Shown here: positions 1 to 12,030 of the stretch, piece after piece
How the letters are laid out: the number at the start of each line of letters is the position of its first letter
How positions within the stretch are numbered: the first letter of the stretch is position 1
Assembly: GCA_034770075.1 (NCBI GenBank)
Contig: CM068379.1
Location: 18,971,506 to 19,035,505, forward strand
DNA length: 64,000 nt
Direction: 5' to 3'
Origin: Aralia elata
Taxonomy: Eukaryota; Streptophyta; Magnoliopsida; Apiales; Araliaceae
Position numbers and translations under genes: made by a program
The notes under the pieces: model-generated
The model's database searches: none
The model's input: only the letters and a program-made list of their open reading frames with translations
Told to the model about the DNA's origin: nothing

Positions 1-769
1 AGTCTAAGAATGAACTCTACGAAAGTTGAACATCTAGTTCAAGCTGCTAAGTACTTGAGGAGAAGATCATATTGCCAACTTAGCAGCACATCTCAACAAT
101 ATTAAATCAACTCTTCATTATCTGAGTGACAATCTTTGAAGTCTAAGTGACTTGAAAAGATCTTAGTGATCTAGGACTAAGTGTCCACATACATTCCGAG
201 ACTTAGTGACTCGAAGGAACCTTAGTGGTTCAAGTTGTAAAGATTTGTGTGATCAATATCATTAATGGATTTCCTACTCACTGAGTAAAAGAATGGATTA
301 AGAGTTATTCAGTCTCCAAACTACTTAAATCTTGCTTGTGTCACTTAATTTCTTGCATTTACTTTCTGTTACTATATTATCCTATCTGTGTGACTTAAAA
401 CCAAATACACTAAATTTAGAACTGAAAATTTTTTCATTAATCTTTAAGGGGGTTTTCCAAATCTTATTCCACTGTGCATAATTAATATTAATTAATAAAC
501 TAATTGGTAATATTTCTTAAATAATCAAAAGTTTTAAAGATCTATTCAACTCTCCTTCTAGATCTCTATAGTATCTTTGGGAAACAACACTAAATTCAGA
601 GTAGAGATTTTCATTAAATCTTTGAAGGGATTTTCAAACTAATATTCTGTCGTGCTTAATTAATTTATTTAATTAACAATTTGGTAATACATTCTTAACA
701 AGCAAATTCTTTTTTAAGAATCTATTCAACCCTATTCTAGATCTCTTTGTGCTTCTCACGTACAAATAA
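1..769 (+). repeat. LTR fragment of a SIRE-type Copia element, with an internal tandem duplication
   Basis: The stretch is homologous, in reverse complement, to 53654-54117: shared landmarks are the GCATAATTAA block, the AAGTCAC/ACTTAGTGAC boxes and an AGATCTA-(A)GG-GTTGAATA end. That end also resembles the end of the Copia LTRs at 11394 and 37025. It looks like the 3' end of an LTR in plus orientation, ending near 769. About 161 bp (408-568) is repeated imperfectly at 588-748, an offset of 180 bp. No primer binding site follows, so this is a 3' LTR or a solo LTR cut by the window edge. Confidence 0.55.
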
Positions 770-1316
770 ACATAACAATTATCATCAAATCAATCATAAA
801 AATAACATAAATTATTGTGAATTTTTTTTTAAAAAAAATATTTGTTCCGAAATTAGACATGCATCTCTAAAATGATGACGTTTAAATACAATGTATATTA
901 TTCAATGTATCTTTGATACTCCATCATCTAAGAATATATTATGATGGTGTAATTCTAGAAATGATAACAATAAAACATAACGACAATTTTCAAAATTACG
1001 TATATCATATTATTGTGTAATTTAATATATATTTCTTTATCTAATTTTTTTTTTTAAAATGTATATAATAGTGACTGATGATGTATCTAGTATAAATGAT
1101 GCTAGTAAAAGGACAAAAAAAATAAAAAAAAATTATACTAATTAAAAAAAATAGACCAAGTACATGGCCAACGATGTAGCCAAGTCTAACTCAACAAGGG
1201 CGCCAAGTACTTAACTGCAAGTAATCCAAATTTTCTTGGCACCAAACTCTCTCTCTCTCTCTCTCCCCCCTTTCCACCACAGTCGTCGCAGCTGCTGCTG
1301 CTGATAATTCAGATAG
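770..1316 (+). promoter_or_regulatory. Promoter and 5' leader region of the LDL2-type gene
   Basis: This AT-rich stretch separates the LTR remnant from the demethylase start codon. Nearest the gene it becomes pyrimidine-rich: a CT run at 1249-1264, a C run, and a short CTG run near 1291-1303, as is common in plant 5' leaders. No clear TATA box or transcription start can be assigned. Confidence 0.4.
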
Positions 1317-4300
1317 ATGAATCCATCATCGAATCAAAATCCCCAAAATCTCAACCCTTACTTGCAAAATCCCCTCCAATTCTCCATTTTTTTACCCCAA
1401 ACAAACCCTAACCCTAACCCCAATTACTCAATCTCGAATACCCATATAGACCCTAATTATTACCCTAATTCTGTCTCAAACCCTAATTTGAATGACTTTC
1501 TCTCACTATCTACGGTCCCCAAGAAACGAAGACGAGGCAGATCACGCAATACGACACCGTCTGTACCATCACAGCAGCATCAGGTATACCAAATGCCTTC
1601 ATTCTCAAATGGTAGTAGTATAATTGGCGATAATAATAGAAATGGGCAGTTATTGTCATTGCCGTCTACTCCAGCTCATTTTATGGAACCTAGTATGTTG
1701 AATTCTCGTGGTCCTGATATATCTGATGAGATTATTGTGATTAATAAAGAAGCTACTGCGGAGGCTTTGATTGCATTGACATCCGGGTTTCCTGCTGATT
1801 CACTTACGGGTGAGGAAATTGATGCTGGGGTTGTTTCTGTTGTTGGTGGAATTGAACAGGTTAATTACATTTTAATTAGGAACCACATTATTACTAGATG
1901 GCGTCAGGATGTGTTCAATTGGGTCACAAAAGAGATGTTTGTTGATGTTATACCTTCACATTGTAGTACACTGTTGGACTCTGCTTATAATTATTTGCTT
2001 TCACGTGGGTATATCAATTTTGGGGTTGCCCCGGCTATTAAAGAGAGAATTCTGGCTGAACCTAGTCGATCAAACGTGATTATTATTGGGGCAGGGCTTG
2101 CTGGATTGGCTGCAGCGAGGCAATTAATGTCGTTTGGGTATAAAGTTACTGTTTTAGAGGGTAGGAAGCGTGCTGGTGGCCGTGTGTACACGAAGAAAAT
2201 GGATGGAGGGAATAGGACTGCTGCTGCAGATTTGGGAGGGAGTGTTTTGACTGGTACACTTGGTAATCCTCTTGGAATTTTGGCTAGGCAGTTGTCTTAT
2301 CCACTTCACAAGGTGAGAGATAAATGTCCACTATATAGTTTGGATGGGAAACCAGTTGACCCAGATATGGATTCAAAAGTTGAAACTGCTTTTAACCGGC
2401 TTTTGGACAAAGCCAGCAGGCTTAGGCAGTTGATGGGTGAAGTTTCGCAGGATGTTTCTCTTGGAGCAGCATTGGAGACTTTCTGGCAGGTTGACGGAAA
2501 TGCTGGGAATGCGGAAGCCACAAACTTGTTCAATTGGCATCTTGCAAATTTGGAATATGCAAATGCTGGCCTGGTTTCTAAACTTTCACTGGCATTTTGG
2601 GACCAAGATGACCCGTTTGATATGGGAGGAGACCACTGCTTCTCACCTGGAGGGAATGGAAGACTGGTTCAAGCATTAGCTGAGAATGTGCCAATACTGT
2701 ATGAGAAAATTGTGCATACCATTCGTTATGGTGGTGATGGAGTTCAGGTTGTTTCCGGGGGCCAGATTTTTGAGGCTGATATGGCACTGTGCACCGTTCC
2801 CCTAGGGGTCTTGAAAAGTGGTTCTATTAAATTTATTCCAGAGTTGCCTCAAAGAAAGCTTGATGGGATAAAGCGGTTAGGATTTGGTTTGTTAAACAAG
2901 GTTGCTATGCTTTTCCCTCATGTGTTTTGGGGCACTGATCTTGACACATTTGGGCATCTTACTGATGATCCAAGCTGCCGGGGAGAGTTTTTCCTGTTTT
3001 ATAGCTATGCTACCGTAGCTGGTGGCCCGCTCTTGATTGCTTTAGTAGCAGGAGAAGCTGCACATAAGTTTGAGAGCATGCCCCCTACTGATGCTGTAAC
3101 CCAGGTTCTCCAGATTCTGAAAGGTATATAAATCTGTGATGTTCTTATGTTTCTTTGCTTTAAACTAAATTCTGATTTGAAGTCTGTTATATTATTTATA
3201 ATCCGAGTTATGAGAGTTATGAGCAGCTCTTTGCTCATAACTCGGATTTATAATAATATAACTCGGATTTTAAATCCACATTTGTGTGTTTGTATACATA
3301 TACACAAACACACACATACAAATATATACAATATATAAATAATTTCCAAATTTTCAAATTAAAATGGTCAAGTATCTTCTTCTTCACTTAATACTGGAAA
3401 GTTTATCTTTGTGTGTTTGTATACATATACACAAACGCACATACAAATATATACAATATATAAATGATTTCCAAATTTTCAAATTAAAATGGTCAGGTAT
3501 CTTCTTCTTCTCTTAATACTGGAAAGTTTATCTGTTATAGAGTGTTTTAACTGCTTCCGTTTGGGCATTGGTTATGAGAGCATAACATTCAGATGGGGTA
3601 GCTACTGATGATATTGTTTGTGAAAAATATTGATTACATAAATTGCCTTTTTAGGACTCTAGTTTGTTGTTGAGTTCACACCAATCCCAGCTCTGACACA
3701 CGCAGACACACACATGTAGGTATGTTATGAAGCTGAATTCTGGATTTTATTATTTAGGAACAATCATTCAAACTTAGGGTAACCGAAAATATGTATGATA
3801 AGAATCGATCAAAAAGAAGAAACAAGGGAGAGTTTATCACTGAGAATATCTCATTATTTTCCAGTTCAGTAATTATACTCCCTCTGTCCTCAAAAGGATG
3901 GCTTAAGGTACAAATTTTTTTGTTCCCAAAAGGATGGCAATAAGTACATAAAGTAAAGGGCAAATATGTCATTTAGTGGGGTCCACTAGTATATAAAAAA
4001 AGATCATTTTATGTACTTTGGACATCCGTTGGAGGACGGAGAGAGTACTTTTTTTAAAATTTCAATAAAGGAACACAGCTTGTGAGCGGTAGCTATGGTC
4101 ATCTTAAGTGGAAAGATTGAAACAAATACCCTGTGTGAATGGCCAGTGGGCCTAAAATGCTAGTAAGGATTAATCAATCATATTTTACAATTTAATTACA
4201 AAAAACAAAACAAAACAAAAAAAAAAAAAAAAAAAAAACAATAAAAAGAGTGAAAATATTGTTCTCATAGCTTCCTTTGAGGTTTATTTATCAAAGATGA

Positions 4301-4897
4301 AAAGTAATATCTCCCTTTCCAGTTCACTCTTCCCTTAGCCTCTCCCATTCAACTTTTGCGACCTTTATGCAGCATTCACCCCCCTCCAATTCTGACTCTC
4401 TTTCTGTATATATTCCAATATTCCAATTCTGGTGTAAGATTTGAAACCATAAATCTCAACTAAGATCCTACTCTTGCATTGCGATTTTGACTTCGTTTTG
4501 GTTTTGTATTTTATGTGTATTTATAGGATTAGGTTCCACTCCATTATACATATCCTCCAATTTCTCCCAATACACATTCAACGACACATATTAAATTTTG
4601 TGACACAATAAAATTCATCACAAATTATAGTGATGTTGGTATTGTTGCTAAAAGTAGTATTTGTATTGCTAAATGTGTATTGGGAGAAATTGGTGGATAA
4701 GTGTAATGGAGGGGATCCTAATCCATAGTTACATATCTCTATAAGCATGGTGGTGGTGAGTTAGGTGATAGTGTTTTGGGCAGCTGGAGCCCTGCGTGGT
4801 GGGTTTTGCAACTGGAGATTTAGTTGGGTTGGTAGTGCCACGATTGGTGATGTAATGAATTTCTGTATTGTTAGCGAGTGTCGGGCTTTTTCTCTGT

Positions 4898-4958
<61 letters not shown>

Positions 4959-7099
4959 GTGTGTTTGTGTGTGTCTATATGTCTGTTTGTGTCTGCGTTT
5001 TTGTATTCTTTACCAGATAATGATGAGGTGGAAGTGGATTAAAATGGTGGTGACTAGGCAAGGCCATGTTATTAGGGCATCTATGTAGTGTTTGATAGTT
5101 TTTGGAATGGTGGTTCAAAACATGTGAAATCAAACCATGTTTACTGATATTGCTTTAAGTTTTTGAGATTAGAATGGAGATGGAATTGAATTTTTTGTTT
5201 CTTGTTAGTTATGATTGTGAATGTTATTTTTCATTTTTTTCTTTAATTCTTTTTATTTACTTTTGTGCTGCATTTGTTAAAATTGTTATTAACCCACCTC
5301 AACACTTCATTAGCTGACTCAACAATGTCAGAATGCACATGGGATATGTGGGAGGATTCTTACCACGTAAGTTGTTTATGACTGCCCAGGGCAGTTCCAT
5401 TACTTGATTGAAAATATTTAGGAAGTACAAAATATTGAAAACATGAGGAACTCAATCAAATAACTTCTCCCTCCACCCCAAATTAAATGCCCAGTTTTGA
5501 TTTTTTTAAGTCAAATTGACTATTTTTAGAATTAATAATTAAGCATATATAAATATGTTTTCAAAATTATAAAAATTGGGGTTAGTAGTAAATTGTATAT
5601 ACTTTCTTTTGTTTATAATCTCTTCATCTATATTTTGGTAAGGGAGTAGGTTATTACAGGGTACCAAAGTGTGGATTAAACACCCCCCAACCTCCCAAAA
5701 ATAAATAAATGAAAAATAATAATAAATAAATAAATCATTGAGCAATATCTAAAGTAAGACTTTGGGCTCGATGCATGCAGGTATATATGAACCCCAAGGC
5801 ATTGATGTTCCAGAGCCTATCCAAACTGTCTGTACAAGGTGGGGTAGTGATCCCTTCAGCTTGGGTTCATACTCCAATGTTGCTGTGGGGGCATCAGGAG
5901 ATGACTATGATATCTTAGCAGAAAGCGTGGGAGATGGACGGCTTTTCTTTGCAGGGGAGGCTACCACTAGACGTTACCCAGCTACTATGCACGGAGCTTT
6001 TCTTACTGGATTAAGAGAAGCCGCGAACATGGCACATTATGCTAGTAATAGAGCCTTGAGGACCAAAGTTCTGAGGAATCCATCAAAAAACACACATTCC
6101 TGCGCTTGTATTCTGGCAGATTTATTCAGAGAGCCTGATCTGGAGTTTGGAAGCTTTTCTGTAATTTATGGTAGAAAAAATTCTGATCCCAAGTCAACAG
6201 CAATTTTGAGGGTGACACTTGGTGCACCACGGAAAAAGAGTAATGAAGGTTCAAGGCCAGATCAGCAGCATTCTAACAAAATTCTTTTTCAGCAGCTTCA
6301 GTCCCACTTTAATCAGCAGCAAGAGTTTCATGTTTACACATTGTTATCAAGGCAGCAAGCGCTTGAGTTGATGGACGTAAGAGGGGGTGATGAGATGAGG
6401 TTGAATTACCTATGTGAAAAGCTTGGAGTGAAGCTGATTGGGAGAAAAGGTCTCGGGTCTTCTGCAGATTCTGTTATTGCTTCCATTAAGGCTGAGAGGG
6501 GCAATCGTAGGCCTACTTCAAATTCTTTGACTCTTAAATCTGGTGGGTTTATGATAATTACTGAAATAAATTTTTGGTTTGGCACTTCTCATGTATATAA
6601 ACTGTAGTGACTAGATAGAATATGAGACTCACATATGTGCCTTGCTTTTCCTTTTCCTTTTTTTTTATTTTGGAAATAGGAGCATCAAAACAAAAACCTG
6701 CCACTTTGAAGCGAAAGTTGATTAGGTATGAGCTTAAATCTTTTGCCTCTTTCAATTCCTTTTATCTATCTCAATATATTCATTCTTATGATTGGTTTCA
6801 GAAAGGCTAAAGTATTGGGCAACAACAACGGCTCTACCCCTCCAAATAGAGCTGTAGGGATTAAAATAGTTGACCATGGAATTGTTTCTTCTAGTCCTTC
6901 AAACTTCTCTTTTGAGGCAAAAGCAGTGGGCAATGTCAATAATTCTGCTCCTCATCCGAATTATGATGATGGGACTAAAGTATCGTTCAGTACCAGTGGT
7001 CCTACTCCTGTAAACATACATGAAGACAGTATATCCGGTTTGACTCCACCTTCCAGTTTGGATATGGTAATTGGTAAATATACTGGTGAAATGCAGTAG
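1317..7099 (+). CDS. LDL2: Lysine-specific histone demethylase 1 homolog (LDL2-type), four exons
   Basis: Predicted exons are 1317-3123, 5781-6542, 6680-6725 and 6802-7099, all with GT-AG introns and compatible phases, giving 970 residues. An in-frame TAG directly precedes the ATG. Residues 69-75 form a basic patch (KKRRRGR), a likely nuclear signal. A SWIRM domain spans about 143-243. A Rossmann FAD motif, IIIGAGLAGLAAA, lies at 255-267, the flavin-contacting lysine in LLNKV at 528, and a C-terminal FAD motif (GEAT...) near 661-680. The family removes methyl groups from H3K4me1/2 by FAD-dependent oxidation; in Arabidopsis LDL1, LDL2 and FLD repress loci such as FLC, and LDL2 acts downstream of H3K9me2. 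Wording around SWIRM and the FAD site is closer to LDL2 than to LDL1. The N-terminus (Asn/Pro-rich) and C-terminal tail are longer than in Arabidopsis LDL2. The third exon is only 46 bp; the donor at 6542 is the least certain junction. Confidence 0.9.
3200..3248. repeat. Perfect 15-bp hairpin in intron 1
   Basis: AATCCGAGTTATGAG at 3200-3214 is followed by its exact reverse complement at 3234-3248, with a 19-base loop. A further partial copy (ATAACTCGGATTTTA) follows near 3258. It lies about 80 bp inside the first intron donor of the demethylase gene. Confidence 0.75.
3281..3532. repeat. Tandem duplication (~127 bp x 2) in intron 1
   Basis: Two head-to-tail copies (3281-3407 and 3408-3532) start with TTTGTGTGTTTGTATACATA and end with a GGAAAGTTTATCT block. 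They differ at a handful of positions, so the duplication is fairly recent. Confidence 0.85.
3878..4045. mobile_element. Stowaway MITE in intron 1
   Basis: The 168-bp element starts CTCCCTCTGTCC and ends GGACGGAGAGAG, the Tc1/mariner Stowaway terminal inverted repeat. It is flanked by TA on both sides (3876-3877 and 4046-4047), the expected target duplication. It has no coding capacity. Confidence 0.85.
4526..4724. mobile_element. MITE with ~55-bp terminal inverted repeats in intron 1
   Basis: The left end, starting GGATTAGG and including CCAATTTCTCCCAATACACA, recurs as its reverse complement at the right end, which finishes CCTAATCC. The arms are about 55 bp. ATA flanks both ends (4523-4525, 4725-4727), a possible 3-bp target duplication. 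The superfamily cannot be assigned with confidence. Confidence 0.75.
4898..4951. repeat. (CT)n(TA)n microsatellite in intron 1
   Basis: A CT run passes directly into a TA run of about 18 units, then an ACAC/GTGTGT stretch. The same compound design occurs at 49963-50028. Confidence 0.9.
5467..5646. mobile_element. Degenerate Stowaway-like MITE in intron 1
   Basis: The left end CTCCCTCCACCCCAAAT pairs imperfectly with the right end ATTTTGGTAAGGGAG. TA is present only at the right (5647-5648). It lies about 130 bp upstream of the exon 2 acceptor. Element age or erosion makes the call moderate. Confidence 0.5.
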
Positions 7100-9916
7100 A
7101 TGAAATCGAGCATATCTCAGCTATTGTTTGTCTGGTAATCTTCACTTCATCTGAAATGTTCAATTGATGTTTTGGTGCCTTTGGAGTTCTGTTCAAATGT
7201 TCTTTTTTTATAATTGTATTATGGCACTTGGTGCTCTTGAACTTAGTGAACTGTGTATTTTAGCATCCAACTATCTTTTGTGTTCTTTTTCTGTTATATG
7301 TGCTCTCTCCCTTTTGAAGCATGGAAGCCATGAAATATGGTTGGTACTTGGCATACTTGTTGACCCATATGCCGGTTGGCATCAATTTTAGTTTATAGAT
7401 TTGGAATTTCAGTTACATTCATCAATATTTGGTACTTGTTATTTTTTTGGTGTTCCTACTTTGATTGAAGTATTCGTGTTGTGAATATTATGCAGAAATT
7501 GAATGATTCTGTTTTCCTGCAAAGTTCAGATGTTAGCATAGTTCTCCATGTCTGAGCTCACTAATATAATTAATGTAAAGTTTCATCAGGTCAGTGAACA
7601 GTTTCCATGACATGGTGAAGCAATGGGTATATGGCCTCTTTCTTGTTGATTTTGTAATATTCTGATATGTGTTTATTTAATTTCTTTCTTAGTTCTTAGC
7701 AGCAGATCACTATTGACCTGTTTTGGCGAGGATTGACCCTTTTTTAGGTACTAAAAAGATGCATTTTCTAGCAATCTGTTGAAAGATGTCAAGTACTTCA
7801 TTTGCTGGTTGTGTTTTATCTGCTGCCATTGCTGCTTTTACTGTTTGATATTTTGTATATATTTTATGCATTGCAAATAAATGGATATTATTTTGATATA
7901 AGAAAAGCAGATAAATAAATAATTCAATACTTTTTTTCCCCAAGAATTTCTGTCTGCTGTAATTCTTATTTTTACATCCAGTCCTTTATGTTCATCCTGC
8001 TAAATCCGTGTTTTACGCAGCTCGAATTTAATGTTCTGGAATTTCTGGTGATTGAGCACTCGACAGAAGTTGGCTTGAGAAGCCAAAAGATGGTGTCCTT
8101 AATTCAGACGGGCTCCAGTCTCTGGCTTCATTTCTGTTCATTTGTATGCCTTCTTTCTTCTTTGTGATTCTTTGGGTTGTTGCTTTTAAAATTTTAATTT
8201 CCATATTCAACATGAAAAATTGAGTGCTTCTGTATTTGGGAAGTGGTTTATTTCTACAGTGTGTGTTATACCATTCCTATATCAAAACCTTCACTGTTGG
8301 AGTTCACAGAAAAAATTCATTATAAATTTAAAATACAATTATATTTAGGTTTTAAGAGTTCGAAAATTAGTTGGGCTTGCTTTTCACTCTTGCAACCACT
8401 ACAAATATATGCGATTACTTTCTGTCTTATTATTTTATGGTTTCCTAGAACTAATATAAGTAACATTTACTTCAAATAAATTTACCTACATTCCTTGTGT
8501 TTAGGATCGTGGGATGCTTTATCTATGGGTTGCTGATTATAGTCAGCAGCTGAGTGACTGGAGCTGGGAATATTTTGTGCATTGAAGAATTCCCAAGTGC
8601 CTTGTTAAATATGATCTCTCTCTCCATAATTCTTTTCTTTGCTTGCTCTGCCATTTGGTGTGAATTCGGTTAGATACCTACTCAAGAACAGTGACGGACG
8701 AAATCTTGACAATAATGGGAAAGAGAATATGATGTCTATTGGAGCTGGATGACATTTCCATATTGAGCTGTTCAATTAAGTATATTTTCTTTGTTTCCCT
8801 TCTAAAGAAGCTAGTTTTCTATTTCTCTTTTGAAGTTGAGGGTCTTTGTCTGGGAGGGTTCAGAGCAGATATGATCGAGTACTGGAAAATAGAAGAGTAG
8901 TCTAAAAGTGTTTTTTGGCAATTGATACCTTTACCTCTGGAAAGACGGAGAGACATTTATATTATTTCCAAAAATTCTAGCTGAAGATGATAATTAAAAG
9001 GGGAGATAAGTTGTAACGCCCCAAATCCATGTACTCTCTGTAGAAGATTTAGGGGACACTACATGCGTATATATACATCACACGTTACTTGCTGTACATT
9101 ACTCTCTACTTTTATCTATTACACGTCATTTAAACTTAATGCTATTACGCGGTTAGAACCTTCTTGTGTAAAATTAAACAAATGCCTAAATCGAACGTGA
9201 ATGCTTTGCCCTTAAGACGATTTCCTAATATAAGACAGGCACCAGAAAATTATTTGTACTTCTGTTTGCATTAACAATAACAAACAGAAACTATAAAAAT
9301 CTAGAGGAAGAGAGGAGAAAACAAAAAGTTGGTTATAAAAAATGTTAAGAAAGGCACATATTTTTAATAGTTGAAACTATTTACAAATTGTTGTCTGAAC
9401 AATCTATATTTGAAAACTATCAATGTCCAAAAAGTTAAGACCCGACCCGACACTGTGCTCGGGGCGAGGGCTACTAGCAACAATGAGCACGTCTGCACGT
9501 GCAAAGTGTTTTTAAAGCACAAATGCGACGCGATCGTGCACGCAGCCTCGGCCTAGGGCGAGCGGTGCATCGCACCGCAAGAGGTCCGATGTCTATGCAT
9601 TTCCTTTTGTTCCACAAGTAATTTGACTATCCATATTAATGTTTATAAACCCATATGTAACATAGTCAAATATTTAATGTGGGACTGACATTTAAAACAT
9701 GATCAACATGTCAACTTTGCTATAGATTATCTCTCTATAATTAATATAGAATCTCAACTCTCGAGTACTCTTGTTCTTTAGAAAGTATATGGGATTTTTA
9801 AGTTCTAGATATCAAACTAACTAGAACTGCCAAAGATCACGACTTAATAAAATCATGAACTTTAGGGGAAAAAACTCAACATACGCCACTACTTTTTCAT
9901 TACGCTCCCCGCATCA
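7100..9916. other. 3' UTR of the LDL2-type gene and intergenic sequence
   Basis: No further demethylase coding sequence is seen after the TAG at 7097-7099. T-rich sequence up to about 8900 may hold the 3' UTR, possibly with introns, but no polyadenylation site can be fixed. From about 9440 to 9590 there is a GC-rich island in AT-rich surroundings whose origin I do not recognise. Confidence 0.4.
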
Positions 9917-11007
9917 CATCCATCACCTCATGTGCGGCGCCTCCCAGATCATTCTAACGGCTACCGACTTTGATATCGACCCTAAATTCTCTCCCTCCCT
10001 AGTGGGATACTCCTCTACACGTCTTCGTAGATGGAGGTACAACACATCGTAGGCATACTCCACCCTGTCTCTACGAGCATTTAAACAGTCTACCTATAAT
10101 GCGTAGGAACCTGGAAGTCGTTCTCAATTCGACTTTCGATACCTGTTCTAACCATTCAATATAGTTTCTTAATATCTGGACCTGCTTTGGCGTTTAATCC
10201 TCTTCTACCTCAAGATTTGAATCCCCATTTGCTATGCCACCACCTCCCTGCCTCATTCTCATGCACCACTTGTTCCTTCTCAACCAGCTCTTCCTCAACT
10301 GGATCTTCCTCTCTTTTTTTTAGGTATGTGACTAAGCTGTTATATGTAAGTTATTTAAGTTATGTATATATTATTTTATATATAAATAAATAATGTAATA
10401 ACAAATGAATTCTATATGACTCACTTATCTCAGTCTCTATTAATTCACACTAGGTTACCTCCTAAAGTCGTCATAGCTAAGGATTATAATCTACAATTCT
10501 GATACTAACCTGAGGAAGATCCGGTTGAGGAGGAAGGAGTGGTGCCCAAGAAAGAGGCGGGAGGTGGTGGCATAGCAGATGGGGATTCAGATCTTGAGGT
10601 AGAAGAGGATGAAGTGCCAGAGTAGGTTCAGGTAGACCGTTCAATGGTTAGACAAGGCATGGGAAGATGAACCAAGAACGACTTCAAGGTTCTGACGCAT
10701 TATAGGTGTACTAAAAGAACGGGTAGACCATTCAGGTATTAAGAGAACGTATTGAATGGTTAGATAAGGCATGAGAAGATGAACTGAGAACAACTTCAAG
10801 GTTCTTACGCATTATAGGTGTACTAAAAGAACAGGTAGACCGTTTAAATGCTCGTATAGACATGGTGGAGTACGCACATGATATGTTGTACCCTCATCTA
10901 CGAAGATGTGTAGAGGAGTATCCCACTAGGAGGCAGAGAATTTGGGGTCAGTATCAAGGTTGGTAGTCATTAGAATGCTCTGGGAAGTCGCGCATGAGGC
11001 GATGGAG
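9917..11007. repeat. Large imperfect inverted repeat with a tandem duplication in one arm
   Basis: The left arm (about 9917-10311) matches the reverse complement of the right arm (about 10512-11007) along most of its length. Paired landmarks are CCTCATGTGCGGCGCCTCCC against its partner near 10980-11000, GTGGGATACTCCTCTACAC against GTGTAGAGGAGTATCCCAC, and the CCTCAAGATTTGAATCCCCA / GGGGATTCAGATCTTGAGG pair. The right arm also has a ~115-bp tandem duplication (about 10630-10735 and 10750-10850), which makes it longer. The outer end of the right arm overlaps the 3' end of the old Gypsy pol fragment, so the repeat is probably an inverted duplication of that element's 3' region. Confidence 0.75.
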
Positions 11008-11393
11008 TAGTTTTGTTTCATTTTATCTTCAAGTACCTACGTAACTTCCTCGATAGAGTGATTCCTCCAAATCACATTAACATAAGGTATCACCTTGTTT
11101 CTTATAACTTGTTCTTCCATGTCAACTATTTGTACAGGAAACTCTTCATAGCTCAAGTCTTTTTCGATTTGTATTGGCTCACAATCAATAACATGTTTAT
11201 AGTACGGTTTATAAGGATGTAACAAAGAGATAGGAAACACAATATGTATGTGTTCCAATTCTGGGGGTAAGGCTTCATCAGTCATCTCTCGTATCTTTCT
11301 AAGAATTTCAAAAGGTCCTATAGACCTAAGACTCAACTTTCTTTTCTTCCCAAACATTATCTTTTCTTTCCATGAGGATACTTTTGAGAACAC
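11008..11393 (-). pseudogene. Old Ty3/Gypsy pol C-terminus (integrase tail, chromodomain-like end)
   Basis: On the minus strand the reading frame gives the basic post-integrase tail (FGKKRKLSLRSIGPFEIL), the HIVFPISLLHPY block and VNVIWRNHSIEEVT, a pattern typical of plant chromovirus-type Gypsy elements. A TAG at about 11034-11036 stands where these proteins have the Trp of EE(A/V)TWE. The 5' part of the frame stops abruptly at 11393, where the Copia element is inserted; it resumes at 39285. Residues 11389-11393 are the AACAC target duplication. Confidence 0.75.
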
Positions 11394-12030
11394 TGAAAGT
11401 ACAAAAATAATCTAGAAGGGGGTTGAATAGATTATTACCGTTAAAAAAATATCTTAGGCCTTTTTGAATTTTTTTTTGTAAATTAACTTGTAGTGTTAGA
11501 AATTAATATACAATACAGTAAAAAATTCAATCACACAATGTACAGAGATTTATCTGGTTCACAACATATATCCCGGGTATGTTGCTACGTCCAGTCTCAA
11601 GCTCCTCTCCAGGACTTGAGATCCTATTACTATTAGTAACAGATAATCCTTCAATAGGCGGAGAAGCCTTTACAAAGTTTTATACACAAACTTACAACTA
11701 TTCTTTAACTAACTATCTTGGACAGCAAGCTCTCGGCTCCTTCCTCAAGCTTAGTTGTACATTTCCTTTGAGTTCAATCATATTCTATGATCTGGTCTTG
11801 AAACAACAGTCTCTTCCTCACCTCACAAGTACACTAGAGACTCAACTCCCAGCTGACCTCTCTAAGACTCTGGTCTTAGTCGAAGAATTACTCGTCTTTC
11901 TCACAGGTACATAAAATAAACTAACTCTTACAATTTTCCCTTTTTACAAAAAGTCTTGATAAAGATATGCTTCTTACATAAGCAGATAACAATTATAGAT
12001 CAAGTAATTATATAAAAGTTTAATAACCTT
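11394..12030 (-). repeat. 3' LTR of the Copia element, distal part
   Basis: It begins on the plus strand with TGAAAGTACAAAAATAATC and aligns with 37030-37660 of the 5' LTR. It breaks off at AACCTT, where the Tat element starts. The last five bases (12026-12030, ACCTT) are the Tat target duplication. It includes the conserved TCTAGAAGGGGGTTGAATAG end block. Confidence 0.88.

Noticed and set aside
5762..5780. ATG at 5762 as a separate gene start for the 281-residue frame.
   Set aside because: It lies in intron 1 just before the acceptor CAG; the frame joins exon 1 in phase to give the continuous demethylase.
9013..9060. TGTAACGCCCCAAATCC resembles the start of a Gypsy LTR in plus orientation.
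   Set aside because: No matching LTR end, primer site or target duplication could be found; a single start motif is too little.
9440..9590. GC-rich island with CTCGGGGCGAGG and GGTGCATCGCACC.
   Set aside because: Looked for a tRNA, SINE head or rRNA piece; no promoter boxes or cloverleaf could be read.
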